Source: Balanoglossus misakiensis
Taxonomy: Eukaryota; Hemichordata
DNA: 64,000 nt
Assembly: GCA_040954595.2 (NCBI GenBank)
Contig: CM082582.2
Span: forward strand, 6,138,001-6,202,000
Reading direction: 5' to 3'
The position numbers were made by a program, and so were the translations under genes. Shown in pieces: positions 53,601 through 64,000 of the stretch; the stretch's first letter is position 1; every line of letters starts with the position of its first letter. The notes under the pieces were generated by a model. That model had not been told where the DNA came from. It made no database searches and was given only the letters and a program-made list of their open reading frames with translations.

Positions 53601-53990
53601 TAGCAATAATAAGAGGGCAACAATCACAAATCCCTCATGTCGATGAACTTGTGTATCTTGATATCGTGTTTACCCCCAAAAATAAATTACCCGCTGCACT
53701 TTGTTCAGTTATGACTTGTGCGAAACGGGCATTGAATACATCTGTAGCAAATTCATTTTATGGCGAAGATATGTTGCGTCACGTGGTTTGATTAAACTGA
53801 CACAACCAACCTTTATACGCGCCAATGCTTCAGCAGCTTTCTTCGCCTTCTCCACGAACTCAGGAACTGTAATTATCCACTTTGCGTCGGAGAGATTCAG
53901 CAGATATATCATGTCATCTTGATAACGGGAAAAAGTTTAGATAAAACGTTTAATACACGAAAGCAGAGAGAGGGGTGAGAGAGAAGAGAG

Positions 53991-54025
<35 letters not shown>

Positions 54026-56067
54026 AAGAAAGAGAGAGAGAGAGTAAGAAAGAGAGGGAGAGAGAGTAATGAATGGCAAAAGCCATGCCAATAATGGTTA
54101 AAGATCGACACTTTTCGAGGAGACCAATTCCAACGTTTAAATGGTCCCTACATTCATTTCGCATCAAAATCTCGATTGCTCCAAAGGTCGACCATATACA
54201 CGTACTTGGCACTCACAAACCTCTATAAACCCAGCTGTAGACTCTAAATTGTATTTGTAGGCCTAGTCTTGTTAGCAACATATTTACCTGCAGTGCTTTG
54301 AGGATTGACGGAGGTGACGACGCCCCCAACGGATAATACGGAGTTAAATGTGACGAAGTATTCCGGTGAATTCGGTTTACATATTGCGCACACATCCCCT
54401 GGCTGGAATCCCGCTCTAACCAAACCGCTACCACAACGATGCACCAACTCTTTAAGCTGTCTGAATGTGTAGCTCCGCTTCGACAAACCATCAATCTTTA
54501 AGGAAAGCATGAGAACCATTGAACACGAGGAAGAATCCTTTCCTTATTTGCGGCCTCTGATACACCCTTATAATAATATAACAGCCTATAAATAACTTTT
54601 GTCTCTTTGCATTTAAAGCTTTAAAAACGAAAATTATATGTAGGTTGCAATTATAAAATCATGTTTGCTGTAACTGATAATTTACTGTCTTTATTTTTGC
54701 AATATACATAATCAACATCATATACATGTATATGAACGCCCGTAAGGGACATTTCGTAAAGCAAATATTTTTTTCTTATCTCATGAGCACGAGACACTAA
54801 GTCGTGCGCACGAGATGTCCCTTACGAGCTTTCATACATATACCTATGTACATACGTATGTGAAACCCATAAATTACTTTTTTTTTATTTTTTTTTTATT
54901 TATTTCCGTTCATTTAATCTTACATGTATCATAAAGATAAAAATTATGCATAACATTTTGCCATGTGGCATCAATCTTTTAAGATGGAAAATTAGTAAAA
55001 ATGATCTATGTTGTCTTTGTAATGTAACTGATTCTTATGAGCATCTATTTTTAAAATGTCAACGTTTAGGGGATTTTTGGCAGCGTTTATCTGCTTTGCT
55101 CAGCAAACTTGGCATATGTCATGAGGTCGACTTAGAAACTATTATTCTTGGTTACAAAACTATGTACAGTCATCCTCTTTATAGATTTGTAAACATTGTC
55201 ATTACTATTGCAAAGTATTGTGTATTCGCTTCATGGGTCCATTTACAACATGATATTAACAGCATTAGAGCAAAAACCAATTTCGATATATTTTACAGAT
55301 ATCTACAATTTATGCACCAAATACTCAAAAGGAATAATAATCTAGATTTCACCCATTATTGGAAGAAAATCCTTGCTTCCGTCTGAGATGTAATTATTTT
55401 GTTAAACAAATGTACCTGGTGAATCTCTTTTTATATAGTATTATTTTTTATTTATTTATTTATTTTTTTCATCAAAACACGATTTACCCATAAATTACTG
55501 CGCCTTTTATGCATATTGGCCAGAGGCCTTGTATTGCAAGTAACATAGCCAAAGCTCTGTTGCTACCTTTGACTCTTGACCCCCTAAGTATATACTTACC
55601 AGTGCCACGCGATCACCGTACGCGTCAAAGTCCGACATCAGGTATTGTGGAAATGACATATCTGTAGGTGGATGGATGTCTGCGTTCTTGCTTTTCACTA
55701 TGTCTGAATAATGGAGCGAGAACGACAGCAAGAGAGCGGGAGAATAAATTCACAACATTAACAAGTTTAACCAACTTATATATACATGTAGATGTGTATT
55801 TTTTATAGTTCGGCTGTCTCCATTCATGTCGAGTGTTTGTACATTCTGTCTTTTTAACAGCAATGTGACGAGCGCCCATACTCAGATCTTACTGTGGTTT
55901 GCAACGACAGTTCTATTGACATGAAGATCTTCAAAATCGAAGAGAGTTGACTGCGTGTCCAGACCCTTGTGTGTGAGTCTATCTGAAACACACTGGGTAT
56001 GGGTACCAGGCTATGGCTGATGCCTCCTTACAGAATAACAACATGAGGTGATACACTTACGGTTCAT
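50602..56067 (-). CDS. Acyl-CoA synthetase of the 4-coumarate-CoA ligase / firefly luciferase-like family
   Basis: Twelve exons in transcript order: 56067-56061, 55703-55600, 54495-54288, 53917-53811, 53516-53308, 53064-52887, 52640-52463, 52152-52049, 51795-51651, 51309-51227, 51056-50894, 50723-50602. All phases agree; 535 residues, the normal family length. Motifs in order: the ATP-phosphate loop [10 protein letters not shown] (186-195), FGGAPAG, QGYGMSE (330-336), [14 protein letters not shown], the Asp429-Arg430 hinge in DRLKELIK, and the adenylation lysine Lys521 in [11 protein letters not shown]. It should activate a carboxylic acid with ATP to an acyl-AMP and then an acyl-CoA. The acid is unknown, and metazoan members are not necessarily coumarate ligases or luciferases. 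The C-terminus is TDRH, without the SKL-type signal of many relatives. The first coding exon is only ATGAACC; its phase fits, but it is the least certain part. Confidence 0.92.
50765..50790. repeat. GTCT microsatellite in a synthetase intron
   Basis: About five GTCT units between the last two exons of the acyl-CoA synthetase. Confidence 0.8.
53964..54067. repeat. GA-rich microsatellite in a synthetase intron
   Basis: About 100 bases of imperfect GA/GAAA repeats between exons 54495-54288 and 53917-53811. On the minus strand, the transcribed one, this is a long CT tract lying 50-150 bases upstream of the acceptor of exon 53917-53811. Confidence 0.9.
54741..54826. repeat. Inverted repeat / potential hairpin next to the LINE insertion
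   Basis: Arms CGTAAGGGACAT (54741-54752) and ATGTCCCTTACG (54815-54826) are exact complements. Similarity extends on both sides into ATGAA/TTCAT and TCGT/ACGA, and an inner six-base stem GCACGA...TCGTGC is nested in the loop. It lies about 40 bases left of the LINE target duplication. Confidence 0.75.
54946..55386 (+). pseudogene. LINE ORF2 C-terminal remnant with zinc-binding motif
   Basis: An open frame of 146 codons with no upstream polymerase. Cys22-x2-Cys25, then His33-x4-Cys38 ([19 protein letters not shown]) matches the zinc-binding region found after the reverse transcriptase of many LINEs. The rest is Tyr/Leu/Ile-rich, as usual for that C-terminus. It cannot retrotranspose by itself. 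The intact frame suggests a fairly recent insertion. The first ATG is internal to the original protein. Confidence 0.8.
55440..55470. repeat. T-rich ATTT tail of the LINE copy
   Basis: Short ATTT/T run just before the right target duplication; the likely 3' tail of the LINE copy. Confidence 0.7.
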
Positions 56068-57024
56068 TTTGCCTCTTGTCTTGTGAAATGTGGTAAAGGG
56101 ACTGTCGCACCGTGCACTTCTAACTGGGGTAAAAAACAAAGTGACACTAACCCATGCATATCTCGCGCGCAGGCGATTTTGTTTGCTTTGTGGCATGTTG
56201 AATTTTCGGGTCACTGTTCTTACGTCATTGTTACCTGCTACAACGTGGGTCTACGATGATGGATTGCAGTAGACGGTTGACCCAGGGTCTTAAGAACCGT
56301 TCTGGTACTAAATTTGAAGCCGGGAGCAATCACAAAAGCAAGACAATGAAGACATTTGCGAAATTAATTGGGAAATGCAAACGGCACGGAATGGAATTGG
56401 TATACAATGCTGCACCCTCCGCTTATACCATACATGTATATAGATATGTGCTCAAAGCTTTAGGTCTATCAACTCAGTGGGATTCTGTTTATTTTTTCAC
56501 CATGGAATCCTGTGCAAGAGCAACGTTTTCTTAAATCTTGGTTTCTGCAGTTGGTATAATAATCAAGTTATTAAACCAAATGACAGTACCGCAATTACTT
56601 CTGAACATTTTAGTGAAGATGACGAAAGTCCTTTTTACCTTTTCTAATTATTAGCCGCATGAGGCATTTTCGGTTATTATGAAAATAACCGGCTTCATTC
56701 CTTTAAAAACGTTTATAATGCAAATTGTTTTGTCATTTAACGACAACGAAGAGTGATACAATTTGAAACAAAGTTAGTAATTTGGATCTAATAGAACTGT
56801 TTAATATACTAGTATATAATTGTCATAATTGGCGAGATTTTAATGAGTATATCAAAGGAATAAAATAGACCACAGGCCATATGTTTGAAACTTGAAATTA
56901 GTGACGCAGCTATAATTGAACTAGGGTATGCTTAAATAAACCTTTCGACAAAATTATTTGCAAAGGGTTTTCAAATCTCCTTCGAGACAAGACTGTTGCC
57001 TGTGAACACTGTCACGGTTACGCT
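56068..57024. other. Divergent intergenic region between synthetase and cellulase
   Basis: The synthetase (minus) and the GH9 gene (plus) start here within 960 bases of each other, so both promoters should lie in this spacer. I see no clear TATA box at a sensible distance from either ATG and no further gene. Confidence 0.6.
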
Positions 57025-60000
57025 ATGGCTGTGTTGGTCCTTGCTGCGTTGTTCAGCCTGGCGTTTGCCGGCGTCTCCGGCCAAACCTTCCCGGGGACTC
57101 TGCAGGTCAAAGCCCGGTTCAAACTGCAGTTCATCGGTGCCGTGACGTTCGACATCACCGAACGGGTATACGACGGCTGGACGATCTATCTCAACTTCAC
57201 CGAACCGACGACTAACGTTCAGGTAATTCTTCGCATTTTAGAATTTCCCGATTTTTTCTTGGAAAAAAAATCAAGAAGGAAAAACTCGCCAAAATGAATA
57301 ATCGGTCTCTACCATTTATTCATTTGGGCGAGATTTTTACTCTCAAATCCTACAAACGGGGTGGAAGTTGTGTGTGGTCGAACATTGATTCACTAGATAT
57401 ATCCACATGTAGAATAACATAAACGGTTTCTTGCATCAAACATAAATAATAGAAAAAGGGCAGCGAGAGAGAGACTTTGTCCCTTTAACAGAATACACCC
57501 TTTCCTTTTAAACAATTTGTTTCCGATTCTACTGTGTACATTTCCTTAAGAATCTACCGGTGTTCTCTCTATTGTCGCGAATGGTGTCATTTCCCCCAAA
57601 ATCACCCGGTAATATTTTATTGCAGATTTGGGATGCTGATCTGATATCCTGCGATGCCCAAAACATGCGCTATGTCTTTGGCAACACGCAAATCAACGCT
57701 GACTTGCCGGCGGGAAGCAGACTCCACATCATGATCATGGGCAATGTCAACCAGTCAGCCAGCTTGGATGCCTCGTGTATCCTGACCCAGGAACCTCCGC
57801 GTGTGGCGATCGGTGAGATGGATGAATCGGCAAATGAGAGTAAGACGGTCATTTCATTCATTATTATACATCGCATTCTATCGTTTCAGGATTTCCTTTT
57901 GAAATGAGCCAAACCTATACAGTCTCCCACTACCGTTTTTCAATTTATTTTCTATGAATTGCCATCTTGCATTTAATAATAACCTGAAAATCAAACTGTA
58001 TCTATGTTTTTCTTTCTGAGAGTTGTATATACGTATGCCTCTGTATTTTCTGAGCTATAGTGTATTCGCATATTCCATGTTTTCCCAATGTTAGGTTTGC
58101 CCAGAACTTTGACTTTGCCAAACAACCAAGCATACAAGGGGGTGGACTCGATATAAGTTGCCAACCAACTTGAAAGACGAGATAAGAGATGCCTTGATGA
58201 GCGTACTGTTTTGCTATTGGACGAAATGTGTGACATCTTCTTGGTATCTCTGAGGTTCACATTTTCGCATGCTCAGAAGGATAACACCGGTTTGTTCTGT
58301 TTTATTCTTCACAGCGACCTACGACTACGCCCAAGCCATGCAACTCTCCGTTCTGTTTTACGAGATTCAACGTTCAGGTCGACTCCCTCCCGCGAGGAAC
58401 ATTCCGTGGCGATATGACTCGGCGCTGCTCGATATGTCTGAACACGGCGAAGATTTGACTGGTGGTTACTACGATGGTAAGGCTATTTGGCCATCTTGAC
58501 AAAAACCCTTGCATGGTCATTTTGAGTGTAATTTATTCCATACGCAATTGTTTTGTTTTTTTTTCAGCTTACAATAACAGTGGCTATAAAAAAATTAACA
58601 ATATACCCATGCAGCAATGTAAATAGCCATACAGCGATATCGTTCAGTAATATAGTGAGGTACTTTGAATTATCGATATTGATGCAGGATAAAGTCCTAG
58701 GTTATACATTTATAACTGAATATTCATAACTTACAGCGGGAGACCACCTCAAGTTTAGCCTCACCATCGCCTACGCAATGGGCGTGTTGTCATGGGGATA
58801 CATTACATTCCCGGATGCCTACGACGGCCATGATTTGACCCAACCCTTTCTGCAGACGATAAAATGGGGGACGGATTATCTGATGAAGTGCCACACTGAA
58901 CGCGAGGAATTCGTGTACCAGGTGATTGTGAAACTCTACTTGTGAAAATTTTTCTCAGTCGCTAAAATTTATTTCTACTGTTAATTATAAGCAGTCACGA
59001 AAAATGAGAATGCGGCACATAGATCTCATTTCATTGATTAAAATATGCTAGGGCAAATGCTAACACATTGTAACGGCGGAGTTTCTCTTCTCTTGTAAAG
59101 GTGGGCGATGCCGGGCTTGACCACAAGTACTGGGGACGCCCGGAAGACATGACAATGGAACGCCCCACTTACCACATCACGTCGGAAGATGAAGAGCAAT
59201 ACGGAACAGAGCCACCGGCCGCCGCTGCTGCCGCCCTCGCCGCCGCCTCGATTGTATTCAAGAATTACGGTACCAGAACATGATATTTAATTATACTTTA
59301 TTTCCCCATAAGAAACGTTTTACATTTCATAAATTTGACTGTATGTACAATTGGTGGGGACCATGATTGAGCATTATTAAAATGGAAACAAGGTGTTACA
59401 GTAAAGAAGGACAAAGTGTGTCAATTGACGGAATTTATCGTCGTTTAAATGACGAATTTCACACAAATATGCGGCAACTCTGGAAAAAAGTTGATATCAG
59501 TGATATCAGCAGCGCCACCATGCGACAAGCCTATATTTACGTTTTTTTTCTCTTTTTCTCGACAACAGATCAAATGTACGCCACAACGATGGTTGCACAT
59601 GCGAGGGAATTGTACGATCTTGGAAACAACTATCGCGCCAATTACGTGAGCAACGGATATTATCAGTGAGTGGGATTTCTCTGCGAACTCGCAGAATTTG
59701 TGTTGATACAAAATGTACATACTAATGATTGATGTTGTGAGTGCAGACTGACAATTGCACGTCGAACCAAACTGTTATCAACAAGCGAGTATGAGAGAGG
59801 GGAGAGATCTTGAAAGGGGAGAGAGGGAGAGGAAGAAAGAGAGGGAGGGGAACGAGAGAGAGAGAGAATACACCGACTTCTTGAGAAGTCACTACGAGTA
59901 AATAAAGCGTGTCCATCTAGAAACGCATTGTTTTTGAAATTGCATTTAGCTTAAACTGATATCTCACAAATTACTCGCAACAGGCGTTAAATGAACTCTT

Positions 60001-63000
60001 GTTACAACAATTACTTTAATGATATCTGAACGTTTCGATCTTATTATTAATTGAACTGAAATTGTCGTGATAATTTAACGCATTGAATTTCCATTTGCTA
60101 GTTTATTATTTTTAATGTCACTCGAATGTCAGAAATATATTATCAGTTTTGAGATAGCAATAATACAGTATAATTACTTCGTTAATTGTACAAATACATG
60201 CTTGGCTTTCTAATTGTCAAATAATAATGAGGCGGATTCTAGCACTGATTTAGAAATAGAAAAGACTCTCTAAAATTAATAGCTCCATAATTCACTTGAT
60301 GGAGCGTTTTATCATTAACATTCCTAACTTCTCCAATCTACATGTAGGTCTACTTTTTATGGTGATGAACTGTGTTACGCTGCTATATGGCTCTACAAGG
60401 CAACGGGCGACGAGATTTATTTAGAAGACGCTAAACAACATTTTGAGGAATTCGGTTTGAGGGGCAACGGTTTCTCATTCGCTTGGGGTGACGTCAGAGC
60501 TGGTTGCCAGGTAACTGTTGATATAAGTACTCCGCAGAAAGTGTGACATTGCATGTGGCTGCTGATTTATCGACTGTTATAATACTTCCGTAGAGTATGG
60601 ACCATATTTTCACTTATAAATAATACTTTACAAGGCTGTATCACTAGAAGTCGATAAATCTGCATCACGCTTAGATGAAACATCAACAAGCACGGTGATA
60701 TATATATAGTTATAGGAGTTTGCGATCATTCCTTATCCGCCATTCATCAATGAGGGCACCATCATCTCAAGTCACTTAAGATATTTTTAGCCAAGTTTTA
60801 CTAGCAAGATCAGCTACATAATTGAAAAATGTAGAGTGTCGTAGGATCTATGTTAAAAACGCACATGTCTCCAGAAAAATCGTTGAGTATTCCGTATAGT
60901 GTAATTCACGCTGTCCTGTTATTTACTAGTTGGTTGGTGATTTGGTAGCTGGTATATACATAGGCTAGTGAAGGAGTTTCGTCGTTCCACCAAAGACTTG
61001 ATAAAAACAAATAAATTCTAAATTACTCCATTATTCCTTTTTAGTTGTTGCTTTATCTAGCAACAGAGGATATTACTTATTACGATGCTTTCACGAGCTT
61101 CATGGATAAATGGTTACCCGGTGGCGGTATGCCCTATACAGACAATGGATTGGTTTTCAGACACGAATGGGGATCTTTAAGACACGCTGGTATGTTTTTC
61201 TCCTTCTTATTGACAATGTATTCTTTTAGAGATTCTTGTGTGTGTAATTTTTGTTTAAAAGTTATAAATAGTGGAAAATACCGAAATGAAATATGAAAGC
61301 AACAGTTTGCAGCTGTTCTCCACTGCATACAACCATCAACCAATCAGGTGTGCTGTTACATGTATGTATTTCAGCTGGAGTGTCTTGGCTGGCCACCGTA
61401 GCCGTCAAAGAGGGCATTCGAGTGGGTGCCTACTCGCGTTTCGCCAAGAGTCAAATGCACTACATCTTGGGAGACACCGGAAGAAGCTTTCTGATCGGAT
61501 TTGGGAAGAACTACCCCCTTCGTCCGCATCACAGATCAAGGTACAGTGAAGCCACGCTATAACGAGCACCGTTATTACGAACATTCGGATACAACGAATG
61601 TGAACGGTGTACCCCGAGAATTTTGCATTGTTATTTAAATACTACCAAAAGTTCGCGGTGCATGCCATGTGACGCAATCAGCAGACGGCCCTTTTCGTCT
61701 ACAAGTCAGTAATGTACTCACAGAACCGGCTGCAGTCAAAAAACGCCTTCAAAAGCTTAGTATTAATTAACATAAAAATTATCTGATAGATTTCTACAAC
61801 ATATAATTAGCATTCAATTGCATGCTCCATGCAGCGATTTCGATCAATATAATTACAGAAAAAATGCCGAAGGGGGGGGGGTAAATTAATTCAGAGTGAA
61901 TGTTTAATTAAAAACTCATTTATCCTCAATTATCAGTTTCACAAAATCATTTATGCCTCGTGTCATCACAATGCCTCATTAGGACTTTCACTAATTAGGA
62001 CGTTGGCATTATTGGATAAGTATCTTTCAGTGTTCGGTCATTTTCTTCAACGATGTCATTTCCTGTCAATTAAACGTTGACGTTTTGAGGGAAAGTGACT
62101 GTTGGCGTGGATAGAACGCTGAACACAATTATCAACCCCTTATTTTAAAAAAATACTGTTAAAAACATATATGAATACCGCAATAGAGAACAATATTAAC
62201 AGCCTGTAACAACATATCGGTCAAATGACAGTGTCGTGACGGTCTTACATTCAACATTCAACAGACCAATCCCTACTATACCCCGCTTTTTTTTCTGATC
62301 TCGGCTGTAGTTAATCCAAAGCGAGCGAAAGGGACTGGCATTTATCAAATCAAAAGAATGTTATAAAAATGCGCACATACATAAAATTGTTAGAAAATGT
62401 TTTGTTGGAAATATTTTTTCTTTTATTGACAGTTCATGTCCAGAACCACCCGAAGAATGCACCAGTGGAAACGCCTTCAAAAACCCTGGTCCCAACCCAC
62501 ATATTTGCTTCGGTGCCTTAGTTGGTGGTCCGACTGATCTGAAGGATACCTACGGCGATAATAGAGAGAATTACTATGAGAACGAGGTTGCTCTGGACTA
62601 CGATGCTGGATTTTTATCAGCTTTAGCCGGTTAGTGTATGATTTCATTCTGAGTATACTAGATGCCCATTCTCTGTACTGAGATTGTAGCTGACCCAGCT
62701 ATAGGGGGTCTGACTAGCCGCGCTAATCTCTGCTACGGATGACATATTCACCACTTTTCGGGAATTGCGCGTTTTCTACAGAATACGTTGTCTGTATGTT
62801 TTACCCTTGAAAACCCATACCCAAAAAATTAAGATACACACGCAAAAATGCTAGATACCTTATATAGTATAGGCCAAAAGTACGCAGTTTGACAAGTGTA
62901 CATCTGTGGAGGCCCCCAAATTTCTTACACGAAGTTATGTAGAAGGGCTGGAATAGTCGCAACGGGATATCTGACTATCCAACACCATATTCTGACCCAT

Positions 63001-63054
63001 TATGTTTTTTTTCCAGGATTGGAACATTTCAAGCTGATCGGAGAGCCGTTTTAA
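57025..63054 (+). CDS. Secreted GH9 endo-beta-1,4-glucanase with N-terminal CBM2-like module
   Basis: Eleven exons: 57025-57222, 57626-57839, 58315-58476, 58737-58921, 59101-59269, 59569-59665, 60348-60510, 61045-61189, 61375-61540, 62433-62629, 63017-63054. All phases join; 577 residues. A signal peptide (about 1-19) leads to a beta-rich module of about 110 residues with GWTIYLNF and VQIWDADL, resembling family-2 cellulose-binding modules (Trp52 at the conserved position). The GH9 domain starts near TYDYAQAM. YYDAGDH supplies the catalytic aspartates Asp191 and Asp194. Further marks are WGRPEDM, DELCYAAIWLYKATG, GFGKNYPLRPHHRS (His496-His497-Arg498) and YYENEVALDYDAGF with the general acid Glu551. 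It should hydrolyse internal beta-1,4-glucan bonds outside the cell, for example in the gut. Intron-rich structure and GT-AG sites argue for a resident animal gene rather than contamination or recent bacterial transfer. Confidence 0.95.
59785..59868. repeat. GA-rich microsatellite in a GH9 intron
   Basis: Imperfect GA/GGA repeats between exons 59569-59665 and 60348-60510. Confidence 0.85.
61541..62432 (+). other. GH9 intron between exons 9 and 10
   Basis: Carries the transposon-like terminus at its 5' end and a G10 run at 61872-61881. No exon is needed here, because exon 9 ends in phase 2 and exon 10 accepts it. Confidence 0.7.
61542..61611 (+). mobile_element. Terminal segment resembling a pogo/Tigger-like DNA transposon
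   Basis: Right after the donor of GH9 exon 9 stands TA followed by CAGTGAAGCCACGCTATAACGA and then further 'GTTATTACGAAC' and 'GGATACAACGAAT' units. Serial ATAACGAA-like units after CAGT and a TA target fit terminal repeats of pogo/Tigger-group elements, as I know them. An inner hairpin ACATTCG (61581-61587) / CGAATGT (61595-61601) is visible. I did not find a matching opposite end in the intron, so it is a fragment or a solo end. Confidence 0.4.
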
Positions 63055-64000
63055 AATACATCACATCAATCCAATAGGGCTGACGATAGGAGACGACCGC
63101 ATTCGACTTCAAAATATAGTTGGTTGTTTTTTTCATATTCGTTACAGAAAATGAAAATATGTAGATTTAATTTGCCTATACTAAAGAACTAGCACATGTG
63201 CATGTAACTATACGTAGTTGCCTGTTATTCGTTTAGAATGCATCACCAGAGGGCGTAACACCAGGGGTGATATTGGACTCTTTGGTAAAACAATTTTTAC
63301 CTGTTCAGAATATAGAGTGAAACTACCAAAGATTCTATTCATTTGTAGACCACAGTGGTTATAGTGATCTCTTGCTAATTGAACTTGACGGTTAGTGGAA
63401 ACCCGAGAGGTCTACTCTATATCCTGAAGACCACGAGATGACGCCAATGTACTCTCTATGAATTATTGATCAGAAGAAAGGTCAACCTAAAAACAAAGTG
63501 GCTCCTACATCGCACAGAATTAGTTTTCTTGTGTTGTGGATTTGACGCCAAGCAGAAATAGAGTCGATATCGTCTCCTTGCTTCTGCAGTTTTGCACTTT
63601 GGCTGAACGTGTATTTAGATAGGTCAAAATTAGTACGGTATAAGCTTATGTAGTAAAATAATTCAGGTGAAAAATAGAAATTACATTTGCTCCAATTCCT
63701 CCTCAGATAGGCAATATTTAATAGGACACAGAATACCCTCTCGCAAGATCTTTATAATCAGTTTTGCTCTTGAGAATTATGACATCCAAGTTTAATTTTA
63801 ATGCGTTCCCGATTTAACGTCATCAAATTTCCGGCAAATGTAATGAGTAAGAAAACAAGTGAGCTTGTGATCATTGTCCGACAACTTGAGTTTTACTGGA
63901 ATAGTGGAAATCGTCCATGCTTTTCGACAACTGTTGACAGTGGGGTGGGATTTTTAAATACTTATTTCTGAAACGTTCTCTGACTTTGTTCGCTTATAAT
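63055..64000. other. 3' flank of the GH9 gene
   Basis: I see no gene, no recognisable repeat and no AATAAA in this stretch, so the polyadenylation site of the cellulase is not located. Confidence 0.5.

Larger units (their letters stand above)
54865..55499 (+). mobile_element. 5'-truncated non-LTR retrotransposon with 14-bp target-site duplication
   Basis: The sequence ACCCATAAATTACT occurs at 54865-54878 and again at 55486-55499. The 607 bases between hold the C-terminal end of a LINE reverse-transcriptase protein and then a T/ATTT-rich tail. It sits in the intron between the second and third coding exons of the acyl-CoA synthetase, in antisense orientation. The T-rich stretch just inside the left duplication is unusual and may be pre-existing microsatellite. 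Confidence 0.8.

Noticed and set aside
57025-63054. Possibility that the cellulase is bacterial contamination or a recent transfer
   Set aside because: Eleven exons with GT-AG introns and animal-type gene neighbours argue against it.

Overview
The window is animal nuclear DNA: AT-rich, with intron-split genes whose exons join through GT-AG sites with matching phases. It holds no operons, CRISPR arrays or recognisable RNA genes. The gene set is a GAIN-domain receptor, a glycine-receptor-like channel, a sarcosine-oxidase-like flavoenzyme, a 4CL/luciferase-type acyl-CoA synthetase and a GH9 cellulase with a CBM2-like module. Together with long G/C homopolymers and many microsatellites this fits a marine invertebrate, most likely a non-vertebrate deuterostome (hemichordate, echinoderm or cephalochordate). 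The species cannot be fixed from sequence alone.

Layout. 1-22,099 (minus): a partial receptor gene with a Ser/Thr- and Asn-rich segment, a glycine-rich ectodomain and a GAIN domain; the GPS cleavage site and membrane part lie off the left edge and the 5' end was not found. One of its introns carries a 1.8-kb inverted-repeat element with a 4-bp target duplication. 22,100-36,999: a gene-poor 15 kb with simple repeats and a perfect 30-bp palindrome. 37,000-39,844 (plus): complete five-exon FAD amine/amino-acid oxidase ending in SKL. 39,845-41,865: intergenic, with a duplicated 48-bp motif and a GC-rich block. 41,866-49,879 (minus): complete nine-exon anion-channel subunit (470 aa). 50,602-56,067 (minus): complete twelve-exon acyl-CoA synthetase (535 aa), with an antisense LINE tail in one intron. 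57,025-63,054 (plus): complete eleven-exon secreted GH9 endoglucanase (577 aa).

The five genes look functionally independent, as expected for animal synteny. I reconstructed each model by hand from splice sites, phase continuity and family motifs; all internal exon lengths fit the assigned phases. I did not find a convincing new multi-gene system. The most novel item is the glycine-rich plus GAIN receptor, followed by the transposon end that appears to supply part of a GH9 splice donor and the channel that has lost both loop-C cysteines.
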